42,500 nucleotides of DNA from Lingula anatina (taxonomy: Eukaryota > Brachiopoda > Lingulata > Lingulida > Lingulidae). The position numbers and the translations under genes were made by a program. Under the pieces are notes generated by a model that worked only from the letters and a program-made list of their open reading frames with translations, ran no database searches and was not told the origin of the DNA. Shown piece by piece: positions 1 to 11,380 of this stretch (position 1 is the stretch's first letter; each line of letters opens with the position of its first letter). Location of the stretch: NCBI RefSeq assembly GCF_001039355.2, contig NW_019773592.1, positions 385,351 through 427,850 of the forward strand, written 5' to 3'.

Positions 1-279
1 TTGGAGGAGCGTCCAGCGAATCCCGCCATGGTCCGTCTACGAGGTGGCTGCATTGGAGGAGCGTCCAGCGAATCCCGCCATGGTCCGTCTACGAGGTGGC
101 TGCATTGGAGGAGCGTCCAGCGAGCCTCGGCTTGGTCCGTCTACGAGGTGGCTGCATTGGAGGAGCGTCCAGCGAGTCTCGGCTTGGTCCGTCTACGAGG
201 TGGCTGCATTGGAGGAGCGTCCAGCGAGTCCCGCCATGGTCCCCCTACGAGGTGGGTGCAATGGAGGAGCGTCCAAGGT
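1..279. repeat. 52-bp tandem minisatellite (cut by left window edge)
   Basis: A unit of 52 bp that starts TTGGAGGAGCGTCCAGCG and ends GAGGTGGCTGCA repeats at 1, 53, 105, 157 and 209, with a partial last copy from 261. Copies differ by a few substitutions (AATCCCGCCATGG versus GCCTCGGCTTGG in the middle). The array is GC-rich compared with its surroundings. Because 52 is not a multiple of 3, the open frames across it rotate through three translations of the same unit. They are a by-product of the repeat, not a gene. The array probably continues left of the window. Confidence 0.95.
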
Positions 280-602
280 ATGTGGTGTTTAACTGAGATG
301 GAAAACCCTAAAAGTAATCCGTGTTATTTTGGAGAGAAATAGAGGAAATTAATTTTTTCAGTTGCTGTCTTTTCCCTAAACTTTTCATCTTATTGGCCAT
401 TCGGACCTCAACTTTCTCAAAAACTACTGGTCTGAGTCATGATTTAATGGTCCGAATACAAATCTTTAAAAAACTGCACTGGATTGCATTTTATATTATT
501 ATTATTATTAAAAATATGGTTAGTAATTGGAAAGTGTTACCGTTTTAGAGAAAAGAAAAGATGAGACCCTGGAAAATCGCAACGTGAAAACAAAGCAAGA
601 AG
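280..602. other. Non-coding spacer, nothing recognised
   Basis: AT-rich sequence with a short ATT trinucleotide run near 497-510. The last about 60 bases (about 545-602) resemble a decayed upstream continuation of the TARDBP-like fragment that follows. The reading there needs a frame change and crosses stop codons. Confidence 0.5.
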
Positions 603-698
603 AGCTGTGACCTAATAGTGCTGGGTTTGCCTTAGAAGAGCACAGACGATGACTTGAAGACTTATTTCTCACAGTTTGGTGAAGTCATCATGGCACAG
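603..698 (+). pseudogene. TARDBP (TDP-43)-like RRM1 fragment, broken
   Basis: Frame 3 reads SCDLIVLGLP, then a TAG stop at 633-635, then KSTDDDLKTYFSQFGEVIMAQ, ending at 698 directly before GT. This matches the start of the first RNA-recognition motif of TDP-43, a nuclear RNA-binding protein: the RNP2 strand (IVLGLP), then the first helix and second strand (DLK-YFS-FGEV). In the family the codon after LGLP is tryptophan, so the TAG looks like a TGG to TAG change. No RNP1 motif or second RRM is found downstream, and the sequence upstream is frame-shifted. It ends like an exon (CAG before GTACTC), so it may be a partial, unprocessed gene copy rather than a retrocopy. Homology is judged by eye. 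Confidence 0.7.
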
Positions 699-2000
699 GT
701 ACTCATTCCTACTCATTAAGATCGCTGATATGGGGTCCCATTAAAGTTTATTCAAAGTTGCTCTTTAATTTTAGACCAAAATGATTAAAATGGAGCAGTT
801 CAGAGTAATTAATAGTATCAAATGATTGTAATTCCGTTCTTCTAATGAAGCTAATTACTATTTAAGTGAACTGCTTATGCTGCAGACCGCTTTAAACACA
901 CTGTTTATGGAAAATAAACGAACTACACAACAGTTCACTTTTGTTCGTACCTTAAAATGTTGAACTCGAGTCAGATTGATAGAAAACAAACCAGGGAAAC
1001 TAATGTCTTCCAAATTTGTTTTATAGTTGAGGGAGATAGCATTGGTGAGCGCCTGGCCTGGTGGTGGTCCTCTTTCATAAGTTTAAAATGGAGAAAACGA
1101 CATCAGCAAATGGGATTTATAAGAGTCCTTGCCTAGTTGTGATACCATTGGATCTTGGTACCCTTTAAGGTAAGTTATGGGCCAGGGTAGAGGATGAACA
1201 ATGAACTTAATTGTCATTTATTCTATGCATATTACAAATCTTTTGTCAATGCAAATTCAAGAAACTGGAAAATTTGTGCAACGCCTTAGACAGAATTGTT
1301 TTAAATCAGAACGTGAAGAAATTGTTGACATTTTTATTTTCTATTTACAATTTACTGAAGGAAGTTCATATAGCAGTCATTTTAAAAACCAAAAGCTCTT
1401 TCAATTTGTCGCAAACTCACATGCGAGAAACTCATTATAGTGGTAAAAACTTTTTTTAATTTGTCAGAAACTTGCAAAATAAAAAAATATAATAATAATA
1501 ATAATAAATAAAAAATGCAAAATATTTTCACATCCTATCGACCAACTTTCAGATCTCCATCAATGACACACATGGCGTTGTCACTGGTCTAGAATACTAG
1601 GAGCTACTACCCCCAACCTCACCCTCAGTACTGCGGCTGTGGTACTAAGAGACCGTGACGGTGAGCATGTATTTTCATCTGTTTATATTGTTCAGATCAT
1701 TAGGTGTTTTTGTGATTTATGTTCCTTCCTTTATCCCTCTTATTTTCTATTTACTTTCTCTTTGTAGAACCTTAGCACTCTCCTAAATCATAATGTGGTT
1801 TTCTTATGTTGTGTTATAGAAATAAAATAAAATAAAAAAAGAAATATTCATATTAAGAACCAAAGCATTATGAAACATCAAAATACTAGAGTTAACGGTA
1901 TGTAAATACCAGTGGCATAGATGTTCTTTGTTGCAATTGCTGCAAGCTTTCAATTACTTTTCCTACTTTTTGTGTGAACACGTTACAATTCATTTGTAGG
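699..2000. other. Non-coding sequence, nothing recognised
   Basis: AT-rich sequence without a credible exon. Short AAT runs lie near 1490-1507 and A-rich simple sequence near 1820-1845. If the TARDBP-like fragment was once a real exon, this would be its old intron. No matching next exon was recognised. Confidence 0.4.
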
Positions 2001-2110
2001 CTACGAAAGGGCAGTTTTCCACATATAATGCCCGAATGCAGATACCTTCAACCCTAGCCCATATGCCAAAGATGTGAAACGAGCCCCTGTTGCCACTTCC
2101 ATTGATGATC
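2001..2110 (+). pseudogene. Unidentified coding-like scrap
   Basis: After an acceptor-like TTTGTAG, one frame reads ATKGQFSTYNARMQ. A shifted frame then reads FNPSPYAKDVKRAPVATSID and reaches a TAG at about 2118. The composition is protein-like, but two frames and in-frame stops are needed to read through, so if it was coding it is now broken. I do not recognise the protein, and it could be chance. Confidence 0.25.
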
Positions 2111-2118
2111 GGAAGTTC

Positions 2119-3460
2119 TAGCAGTCTCGGTTTTTAAGGACACAGCCTGTCTGCAAAAAATATTTTAGAGAATGTGGAACGGTACTTAATTAAGAGCGAT
2201 ACTCTGAATGTAAGAGGAATGCAATCTAATAATGTACTGAAGTCTTTTATATATTGAAAATCTTTGCGCATCATGGGTCACAGATATGAGTCGGGTGTAA
2301 TTGTTTTAAGAGAGTGAAACATTTTATTCCAATAGCTTAGGAGAAAACTGATGTTCAGTATGATCATTCATAATTCCATAAATGTCCAATTGAATGGGAT
2401 ATATTGTGGTTCAGTGTGAAAAAATTAATCTGCTTCTATATACAGTTATTAAAATTTAAAATGGAATATCCAGTTGCTATTTCCACATTCTAAATGCATA
2501 TAGATGCAAACAAAATCATTGGTACTTGTAGTACCACCACTTATGGTCGTCTGTGTTTTATTTCAATCTTAGTGATGTAGTCATTTTTCAAATTTGTGCT
2601 TTTGATGATGTGGAGTTGTTCGTCAGTATAGCGTTTGAGAAGATCATAAGCCGCACACTAACCTCGAGTAACCCGCGCATTACTAATATTACTAATATAT
2701 TATGATTTTCTCAAGTGTTATAGTTGACAAACATTTCCAATTCATCATATATGCACCTTTTTTCTCCGGACACAAGAATTCATATTGAAATTGGCATGGA
2801 CGGTCATACAGTGTAATGTGAAATATGAAATGTGTCATAGCAAGCTTGCTTTTCTTGTATCACATAGCTAGTTGCGATTTCAGGGCAAAATTACATTTGA
2901 GAAATCAATCATTAAGGCGTCTGGGTAATAATAACATTACCTGAACTCTTATATATTTATTACGAGGGAGAACTACATCCAAGTTTTGGTGTATGCTTTC
3001 AGTTGTAAAACGATCGAGGTACTTTATTTATGACTTCATCCCACTAGATGAACTCAAAATAAGCCTCAGTTTGTGTTACGACTCTAGTAAATGTTTTGTC
3101 TTCAGTACCTCTTTCAGTAGGAATTACATGTACTTTGGTAAATTCTTGTACTTCATTTTGTGTACCAGTCTAATGTATACAGAGAATAGTTTGTAGCACG
3201 AGCAAAACTTTATTCAGTTACACCATGCTGTCTAAAACGGGACAATATTTATGAACTGTAAAGCGCCGGGCCAATAAAAAACTGTTTCAAGACAGAAGCA
3301 TCCGGGCGTGGGCATTTTCCCGGCATTCCCCACGAAGGGTTTAGACGGGTTTTTCCCCACGGCCCGAGGGCATCGGGAAATACGATTTATTGATTCATTA
3401 CGTTTACATGATTTATTGATGATTACTAAAGAACTTTTGAAATTGAATTTTACTGTAGAT
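2119..3460. other. Non-coding sequence with a GC-rich patch
   Basis: Mostly AT-rich with no supported gene. A short GC-rich patch at about 3262-3380 contains several CCGGGC, CCCACG and CATCGGG motifs and differs in composition from its surroundings. It could be a fragment of a mobile element, but no terminal repeats could be defined. Confidence 0.4.
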
Positions 3461-3468
3461 AATAGTTG

Positions 3469-3522
3469 AATAAAACTATATTCTCTAATTATTCTTTTTA
3501 TTAAAAAAAAAAAAAAAAAAAA
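3469..3522 (+). other. AATAAA followed by an A20 tract
   Basis: An AATAAA hexamer at 3469-3474 is followed about 29 bases later by 20 adenines (3503-3522). This is the layout of a reverse-transcribed poly(A) tail and may mark the 3' end of an old retrocopy. No matching target-site duplication was found, so a simple A-tract is also possible. Confidence 0.35.
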
Positions 3523-4189
3523 GCAGAAGGCGTGTACAGATGGAAAAAAAATCGCCAGACTTGCAAATTAATTTTAATGGAGATTAATGCCTATGCATGC
3601 GGCTTGTTTAATTATCAGTCGAAATTCTTTTCAATTGCCCCTTCTCACTTAATTTTAAATTTGACCATTTGTCACGTACATTTCTTCCATAAAACTAGGC
3701 AATATCCATGTAATAAAATTGATTTTTGGGTTTGGAAATAAAAATGCTGTGTTGCGTACATGCAACTTTTTCTCCATAACTCAAGCCGATACCTAGACTA
3801 TCCCGAGTCGGATTAGAGCCCCTAGAATCGGCCATCTTACATAAATATATCAGCTGTAGATGTAAGAACCCAACACCTCTTGATGTTAGTGAAGGGATAC
3901 CTTATATATTGGGGCGGATCCAGGATTTCCTGGAGAGGGGTCGTTTTTATCAATTCCCCCAACCCACGAAAAAGGCACTTTTTAAAATTCAATGTGTTGA
4001 CTGAACGTTTCGAATTGAGCATTAAATAAATTAATCATTAATATATTAAGAATAAACTCACTAAATTCACGATGCAGATATTTTCGATATGTAAGAATTT
4101 ATGTCGCATACTCGATTGACAGACTACATCTAAGATGATCTCGCGTTGTAATCGGCCATATATATATAACACGCACAACGATACTGACT

Positions 4190-4220
<31 letters not shown>

Positions 4221-5435
4221 TATAATTCTGCACAAGGCGAATATGTTGTAGTAAGTAAACTATTGTTTTGTAGTAGCAAAAGTACCGTTTATTTATTTAT
4301 TTTTTATTTTTTCATAAAACGACGAAATATCTCATTTGATTGAACGCCAGCAGCTTTGGGTGAGAGTACATCGAGTTTAACTTTGGTCTGAAAGTTTAGA
4401 GCATTTTTTTCGGGCGAAAGCCACTTTTGAAACAGGTCTTCTGAATGCTATCTATTACACAAGGGTTTGTATGAAAATGTGAAAGGGAAGAAGCCTTGTG
4501 TCATGTTCACGACGGAAGGAGGTCGACAACGAGTTTGCCCTATTTTTTGCTTTTTCAATTTTAAAAACTGCTTAACAGTGTCAAATGTGTCGCCGACGTT
4601 TGAGTAACATGTTGTAACTAAATATTATTGGATGGAGAGGAAACTGACATTTTGGAAATTAATAAGTGTATCATTTTTGATATCCACTTTGTGATAAAAC
4701 ATAGTTTTCGTAAGTGTTTAAAGGGATAATTACTCTTCGTATGAGATCTATATTTCACAATAAAAACATTGTAAACAACTCATAGAAATATAATATATTC
4801 TGTTTTACCACAAAAAAGGCAGTTATAGCTGTTGTTCTGATATCTGAGCTTGTCTTCAGACCACGTGACCTCAATTGATGGCTATACTCTGTTATAATCT
4901 CTTAAGAGATTTTAACAAAAAAAACCCAAACTTTTTAGAAAAAAGAAAACAGGGACTAACTTTGAATGTAGAAATAGATACATTAACCAATGGTAAGTAT
5001 GGGAAAATTGTTGTTTACTCCAGGAAAATTCTTTTTTGGCCAAAACGAAGAGTTATTATCCCTTTAATCTGAATTGGACTATAATTTAGATGTACCATCC
5101 GACTTGCACTTGAATTGTGAATTTATGGCTACTGTTATTCAGTCTTCTGTAGTGGTTGAGATCTGATTGCGACAGATGTGATACATTCTCTTAAACCGCA
5201 ATTTAATTGATTGCACCACACAGCTAAACTAATGTACGCGCCCAGCCGCTCAAAGTGATGACTCACTCCAATATGCTAGTCGAATGACTCACGAATGGCG
5301 CGATCTGTGTGATTTCAATGCAGAATAACATCTTGAAATTTCGATCAGACATAATTCCCGACGAGATGTATGCGTCGGTTTCATAATTGACTATTTTGCT
5401 ATTTCGATTAATAACATGCCAAAGGTGAAGACAAT
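3523..5435. other. Non-coding spacer with a T-run/G-run tract
   Basis: No supported gene. A run of about 18 T followed by 10 G lies at about 4193-4220. A GGGGCGGATCCAGGATTTCC motif at about 3911-3930 resembles a repeat end, but no partner end was located. Confidence 0.4.
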
Positions 5436-5443
5436 AAAAAAAA
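5436..5443 (-). terminator. RNA polymerase III terminator of tRNA-Leu
   Basis: Eight A on the + strand read as T8 on the minus strand. The run begins 4 bases past the 3' end of the tRNA, where a Pol III oligo-T terminator is expected. Confidence 0.8.
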
Positions 5444-5446
5444 TGG

Positions 5447-5527
5447 TGGCAGCGGTGGGATTCGAACCCACGCCTCATTGAGACTGGTGCCTAAAACCAG
5501 CGCCTTAGACCGCTCGGCCACGCTACC
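5447..5527 (-). tRNA. tRNA-Leu (anticodon UAG)
   Basis: The minus strand folds as a complete class II tRNA. The acceptor stem pairs GGTAGCG with CGCTGCC (one G-U pair), followed by discriminator A. The D-arm contains box A (TGGCCGAGCGGT). The anticodon stem CTGGT/ACCAG encloses the loop TTTAGGC, giving anticodon TAG (plus-strand CTA at 5491-5493), which reads CUA leucine codons. The long variable arm (about TCTCAATGAGG) is typical of leucine tRNAs. The T-arm has GTGGG/CCCAC around TTCGAAT (box B). No intron is present and CCA is not encoded, as expected for a nuclear eukaryotic gene. A T8 Pol III terminator follows. Confidence 0.96.
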
Positions 5528-5749
5528 GACTACTTTTGTCGATATTTTCCTATTGAACCCATCGTCAATTGGTTTCTAACTCAACATAACATAATTTTTG
5601 ATAATTGAATTTTTTATTGAATAGTCCAGTAGGCTCGTTTAATGATGCATCGGTTAAGCTGTCCATTCATACGATATTTCAGCATTAAGCTTACCTGTAA
5701 ATGTGGGAAATATGTTTTGTTGTAATTATTGTTCTCATTACGTAACGCA

Positions 5750-5759
5750 CCCCCCCCCC

Positions 5760-5808
<49 letters not shown>
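5750..5808. repeat. C-run plus (AC)n microsatellite
   Basis: A run of 10 C followed by about 24 AC dinucleotides. An open frame across it on the minus strand is an artefact of the repeat. Confidence 0.95.
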
Positions 5809-5809
<1 letters not shown>

Positions 5810-7050
5810 GAGTAAAGTCATTAATATTAACAACAGTTTACATGTGTCATACTGTTACATATGATTAACTGTTTAAAAATGAAGTCTGCCTTATAGTTAG
5901 TGTTTTACCCGTTGAATCGCAAAGAGAACATTTTAAATATTTCTTTAAAATACATGAACGAGTACTTCAGTCAAATAGGGGTTTCATTGTCTGTTGTGTT
6001 GACGTTATAACGAAATTGCAGCGGCTAACAATCAGGTCCATCCTCCTAGTTAAGAAAAATACGTAGTATTTTGAGTGGACGGGAAATTGTAGTTTCATAT
6101 ATATCTACAGAAGCACGAAAATTAGTTTTTATATTGTCTACCAATGACTTGCTTGCTTTTACCTTTTGGTTAGCCTTTGCAGTCGACATTTTCTATAGCC
6201 TATGAAAGAATAAAAGAAAGTACGCAATACCATGTCCTTAAGCGGCTAGAATCTGGTACACAAAATAATAAAACAATAGACAGGGAGGATTGCAAATTGA
6301 AAAAAACTGCAACATGTTACAATTTCTAAAAATCATTTAATGACATAATTTTTGTAAAAGAAGACAGGAGGTAATTCTCTGTGCGATTCTTTATGCGCAT
6401 CGTTCCCCGCGTATCCATATTAAGAAACAATGCCCATCCTTCCCCATACATAGGGAAAATTAGGAAAACTAAATTCAGAGTAAAAATGGAAAAGGTCATC
6501 ATACTTAACCGGAATGCATTACACGTATTTGATGTGGAGGTGGGTGGGTGGGTGGTGCTTGCTGTAAAAAAAAGTCCATTCCAATTCTTTGTGAAGACTA
6601 CATTTTAGAACATTGATTGAAAAGCGAAAATAGGGTGCATTAGAAATCTGAGCCGTAGTTGTAAACGGAGAACCTTTTTCTAAGTTTTTGGTTTAATTTA
6701 GAAATATTTATATTTTTAATTTAAAAAAAATAATGCTTGAAAATATATCTTCCTCTCTTGTACAAGTATAGCCCTCGTGTACAAGTATAGTGCCTTGATG
6801 TGATTGTGTTTTCTTTCCACTAATTGTGCCGCCTGTCACCTCTAGCACAATCGTGGTAGCTGCAGACTCGTTTCTAGCAAATGTTTGTAGTGTTTTTATA
6901 GCTCTATTAAAAAACTCCCCTCTCTCTCTCTTTTTTTCTCTCTCTAACACGCATTTACACACACACACTTACCCACACTCACAAACATCAGTCATATTTG
7001 AATTTGATCTACTCCATAACTTATATCATTAGTGTTTAACTTATCACTAA
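5809..7050. other. Non-coding, low-complexity stretches
   Basis: No supported gene. CT-rich and CA-rich simple sequence lies at about 6915-6990, and a GGTG(G) run near 6538-6555. Confidence 0.5.
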
Positions 7051-7058
7051 TTTTGTGG

Positions 7059-7076
7059 ATGGGGGGGGGGGGGGGG
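7059..7076. repeat. Poly-G tract
   Basis: An uninterrupted run of about 18 G. It could form a G-quadruplex on this strand and is a likely sequencing-error hotspot. Confidence 0.85.
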
Positions 7077-7079
7077 TAT

Positions 7080-9896
7080 TATTTTCTCATCGCATCAAAA
7101 ACCCATCGGCAATAGATTCTCGATTTCTCGATAGCAAGCAAATCGGTCCAAGCCGAGACTCTAAATGGAGCTCAATGGAGTGAACCTAAAAGTGTTTACT
7201 CAGTTCTCCTAATAGCATATTGAGTGCCTCTGTGTTGTTTTACCTCGAGATAGAGTTTAAGGAAGCGATTGTGTTTGCATTAGAGAGCGTTCAGTGTATC
7301 GGCTTACAACACAGAATTGTCAGTCTGTTTATTCACGCACGAGCTTCCATCGAACCTCACTAAACACTCTCTCCGTGCCGTTTGAGGTGGATCATTATGG
7401 ACAGATTTACTAAAAGAGCCGCTGGCATCGTCGTCGTGAATAAGACCTCTGCTAAAAAGTAACGCTGGCAGCTTGGTTTATATTTAATACCTTATGCAGA
7501 TTCGTGCGATGGAATTTTAACAGCCGTTGAAAGTGTCGCAATACTTTCGATATTTGCAGAATCGAGCAGGGGATTTTTGCTAACGCAATAGAGTAGTCGA
7601 TGTTTGTTTCGTAAGAAGTCGTGCTTTTACCACTTACTGCTACATCGTGCCTTGATATCATCGGCACTGAATGCGTAGGAAATTGAGCAAGTTGGATAAC
7701 GCCCGATTCATTGCAATATTTCAAGGATTTATCGCCTCAAGTGTCAACGAACCAGACGTGTTTGGTCACATTTCAACCGACGTTTAAACCGAAAGACGAT
7801 TATTAATTTTCACATTCAAATGGACTCCTGCCCTTACACGGGTATTAGATTGTACTAAAATACAAGCTTATACACACGGGAGCTTAATCGTTGCGCATTT
7901 TATCATCAAAATTCACAGCACGGCGTTTGCATCAAGTCACGAATCGAAGTGCCTGTCGGTTGACTGACAGGAGTGTCACATTTATTTAGTTGTCACTAGA
8001 GAGAAGCACGTGCCCCTTCGTGGAAACCCAATTTTTTAGTAATTTCATCCTCGCACATCGAAGTATGCAGTCATTCCTCTTCGGCTGGCTCTAGGAGATA
8101 AATTAATCAACAGATACGGTAAGGCAATTAAAGTTTGGCTTCATTTAACGAGTTTTACAGTAATTAATACTTAGTCATTAAACGGGTTTTGCATTATTTA
8201 ACTGCAGTTTCATTTAGAGCTGGTGTATTATTTATCTCACATTGTATTTTTTGCAATATATCGTAATGGCATGTTGGTGAAATTTGATGAATAGGTGACG
8301 TAGCTTTTGTGGGCTGAATTAAGACCTGTTAAAACGTTTACGTCGACCACCAGTGATGAAGTATATCGTGTTATGTGTCCGGTATTCAACAAGTTAGATG
8401 TTGAGATTAATGAATGAACAAGATAGAAAAAAGAATGAAATAAATAAAAACACACTCTTAGAGCTCAGCGGAGACTAATTCCTTAACCCAGTTACGTTAT
8501 CAAATAGAGTAGGCTAACGCCTTAATCCAATTACGATATCAAATAAACACCGTATTGCATATCTCTTATTCAACAGGTCTAAGTTTTGATGGGTATGGTA
8601 CAGATAAAGTAATAAATTCGTCGAAATTGCCGCCGATTCACACTAAGTTCATTCACTTAACAGTCGGTAACGGCTTTGTCTTCAAGACGGTATTGGTCAG
8701 TTTGCTTGGTTAGCCGACTAAACGAGCAAGCAAAGTGATCAACTAATGTCAGATTAAGACCCTGATTCCGTTAACGGTTAATATTAGACATTGTCTGAGA
8801 TCGTGTGGCTTTGTTAATGACCTGCCAGACGCTTGATGTATGGCGATGATGTCTTAATTAAGTCAGGGAACGCCGAGACGAGACACTGATGAGCCGTTTA
8901 TTGATGGGCAACGTATGTGAAGGATTTCTATGTAGAAGCCTGAAGGAATGTTGGCCTCGACAAGATGTTGGAAATGATCTTGTGTCCCCCTAAAATGAAT
9001 TAATAAAAATGAAAATAAATAAATAATTAATATGTTTGTTTCCTCGTTAGTTCCTCCATTCCTTCATTTAAAATTTAACTTGTTTTCTATGCTATTTATC
9101 AATTTATCAACTATAAAATATTGGGAAATTATGAAGTCGTTGTTAATAAAAACAAAAGTTTTTGGCAGAAAGTGACGGCAAGATTTTCCTGCTATAGATG
9201 TTAAGATGCCATTTAATTACGTCTTTATATTCCACTTACCGCATTGCCCATGTCAAAGTGGCTCGTTTTTCAATTTCGCCTGAGAAAAGAATCGAAATAC
9301 ATTTTATTTTCGTCGATATATGGATCGGTGCTGTATACTCTAGAGATCAAAGTGCCGACGTTCTCTCTGATCTCGAGTGTCGTTGTCAGATCACGGTGGC
9401 AGCTTTATTTCCAACGACCGAGGACAACTGTCTCGACTCCTGAAACAACTTCGTATCTCATGAACATCGTCGCCATGGCTTCTGGTTCTGGGATGCGCGC
9501 TTGTCCCGAATCAACCCCACCCCAAAATTTGAATCGCAGATCGATTTCAGGAAATGGCTGATATTACATCTACCAAACAGGCGAAGGTTTTTTAAACACA
9601 AAAACATGATATAATCTGCTTGAAGCCACAGGAAAAATCTGCATGAGGTAATGCATTGGACCGGACATCGTACGCACAGGCTGCAAAGCAAGTTTGCTTA
9701 TCATTCCTCACCAACAAGTCTTTTAACTTAACATATATACCCCTTTCTGTCGTGAAATAAAAACAAATGATAATCTTAAAAATGGTCGTGAGAATTTATT
9801 TTTGGTAGGGAGAGGGGGGGGGAGGAGAACCAGTTATTCAACATGTCTCTCTTGATACTGCGTCCAGTGCGTCCAGATAAAATACATTTCCAAGTC
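7080..9896. other. Non-coding sequence without obvious repeats
   Basis: No recognisable gene or transposon. The stretch is less simple and richer in CpG than its neighbours, particularly 7100-8100 and 8600-8950. It contains many TAATTA- and ATTAA-type motifs. It could hold upstream exons or control regions of RECK, but nothing in the sequence proves it. Confidence 0.3.
7397..7462 (+). CDS. Possible 21-codon small ORF
   Basis: ATG to TAA encodes 21 residues, MDRFTKRAAG followed by IVVVNKTSAKK. The start context has G at +4 and a purine-poor upstream flank. It lies in a relatively CpG-rich stretch, which is the only reason to mention it. The peptide is basic and matches nothing I know. An ORF this short is expected by chance, so this is a low-confidence call. 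Confidence 0.1.
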   Translation: MDRFTKRAAGIVVVNKTSAKK

Positions 9897-9899
9897 TAA

Positions 9900-10114
9900 C
9901 ACCCCATTCTCATAGATTAGATCGACCTACATTGGATCGACCTAACTCCCTGGGGGTTCACGCTAAATAGCTGGCAGCCGGGCGGACACGAAAGTTAATT
10001 ACCCCTTAAAGCTTGTAGTAGGCGGGGACGGACACTTAAGGGGGATTATCTGACAGTAATCTAGTGAGACTCCCCGCGGTGATAGATCGATCTAAAAGTT
10101 GTGAGAACAGAGCC
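9900..10114 (-). mobile_element. 215-bp Harbinger-type MITE, copy A
   Basis: A 215-bp element is flanked by TAA on both sides (9897-9899 and 10115-10117). Its ends are imperfect inverted repeats: CACCCCATTCTCATAGATTA on the left and the complement of GGCTCTGTTCTCACAACTTT on the right. Both are followed internally by AGATCGA(T/C)CTA. It is about 98% identical (4 mismatches by eye) to the copy at 26291-26505, in the opposite orientation. A TAA/TTA target duplication with G-rich ends is the signature of PIF/Harbinger elements. No transposase is encoded, so it would move with enzyme supplied elsewhere. Confidence 0.9.
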
Positions 10115-10117
10115 TAA

Positions 10118-10740
10118 GGTTCACACTGTTGCTCAAACGTTGATCATAAAAATGTCAATCTTGCGAATTTTCTTTTAGAGATGTGGGAAAATAAGGATGT
10201 CTATGCGCACGCGTGCGTGCGCCCCCTTGTAATTACTTTAAAAAGTGGGCTCAAATTCTTCTGTGGATCATGATAATTATAAACTAAGTTTGAAATATTC
10301 TAAACAGAAAACAGATAATTTTTTATCAGTGAAAAGGAATCTTAAAAGAACACATTTGATTTGGTTTTAGTTTCTTCCCGCGCCTGGATAGCTCATGTAG
10401 TGTGTATATTACTGCACAGGCTCGACGCGTCTGTTATGCGTTCATTTGCCATTAAGGCTCTTCCGTGATGTCTTTATAAAGATTTCTGCCTCAGTGCAAG
10501 TTTGGATTTTTATCAGACTTGGGTTATTTAACTCGGCGAAAAAACACGTAAAATAATAGGGCCATGTGAGACCTTATATGTATGTGCGTCTGATCCCTGG
10601 ATGAAACCGTCTTCTGCCGTATCACAATAATACCGGCTGTAAAAACTCAGTTTTGTTGTTCCACCTTTCCTGCAACCTCCTCACCAGAAAACACAATCGC
10701 CACTTGTGATTACCTTTTATTGACAAGTTAACTTCGGCGC
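10118..10740. other. Non-coding upstream sequence with Z-DNA-prone run
   Basis: No gene seen. An alternating purine-pyrimidine run GCGCACGCGTGCGTGCGC lies at about 10204-10221. It is a good candidate for local Z-DNA but also a simple-repeat remnant. Confidence 0.4.
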
Positions 10741-11110
10741 AGAGTGCAATCGAGCGACAGATGAAAGGTCAGAGCACGTGAAAGGCACCTAACCACGTGT
10801 CAGAAAGGGAAAATAACATGAAATCGACACCCATTTAAATCGAGGGTTAGGCACGGTGAACGCTCACATTCGATCTGAATTTCTCCCCGTTTTATTTGCT
10901 GTTGTTGATCCGCTTTTATTCCCCGTGACATAAAGAAATCAATTACCGCCCAATCACCCGTTGAAATCGTTACACAATGCTTTTTCATTTGACGCGCTAC
11001 TATTAGTATAATTGTTCATGTCTTATTCAAATAATTATTACAGCTGTTCCGCCAATATGCTTTCCGCCCTGTGCGTGCACGGAAAATGCCAATTTCACCC
11101 ACCGCCATGC
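10741..11110 (+). promoter_or_regulatory. Candidate RECK upstream control region
   Basis: A repeat-free, motif-dense stretch 300-650 bp upstream of the RECK start codon. Two palindromic E-boxes CACGTG lie 19 bp apart (10775-10780 and 10794-10799). Several TTTTATT motifs, a CCAAT at about 10950 and TAATTATTACAGCTG near 11032 follow. This is inference from motif density and position only. No transcription start is visible, and an acceptor-like TTTCAG at 11347-11352 suggests that the start-codon exon may itself be preceded by a 5' UTR exon. Confidence 0.25.
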
Positions 11111-11380
11111 TATTAATCACATTTAAACTGACAGCCTTACTAGAACTATTCGTCGTGTACAGTAATGTATTGAAATGATAATGCTACGTGGTAATTTGGA
11201 CTGATTTTTATCAATTATTTGTTTAACCTCGGATTTTGCCCTCTTTACCTCCCCAGGGTGTAAACGGGAACAGCCTTTGTATCGCTCAGTACTGCTAAAC
11301 TACAGTTATGAACTACACTGTTGATTATCCTACTACATGATGTCGATTTCAGGTGGACGCTTTTGGATTAATTTGCCAAC

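Noticed and set aside
1-342. 113-codon open frame at the left edge, and two more in other frames
   Set aside because: All are the 52-bp minisatellite translated in rotating frames. There is no start signal, splice site or domain.
9244-9561. 105-codon plus-strand open frame
   Set aside because: It overlaps an 81-codon frame on the same strand and a 77-codon frame on the other. There is no domain and no splice logic, so it is likely chance in CpG-rich sequence.
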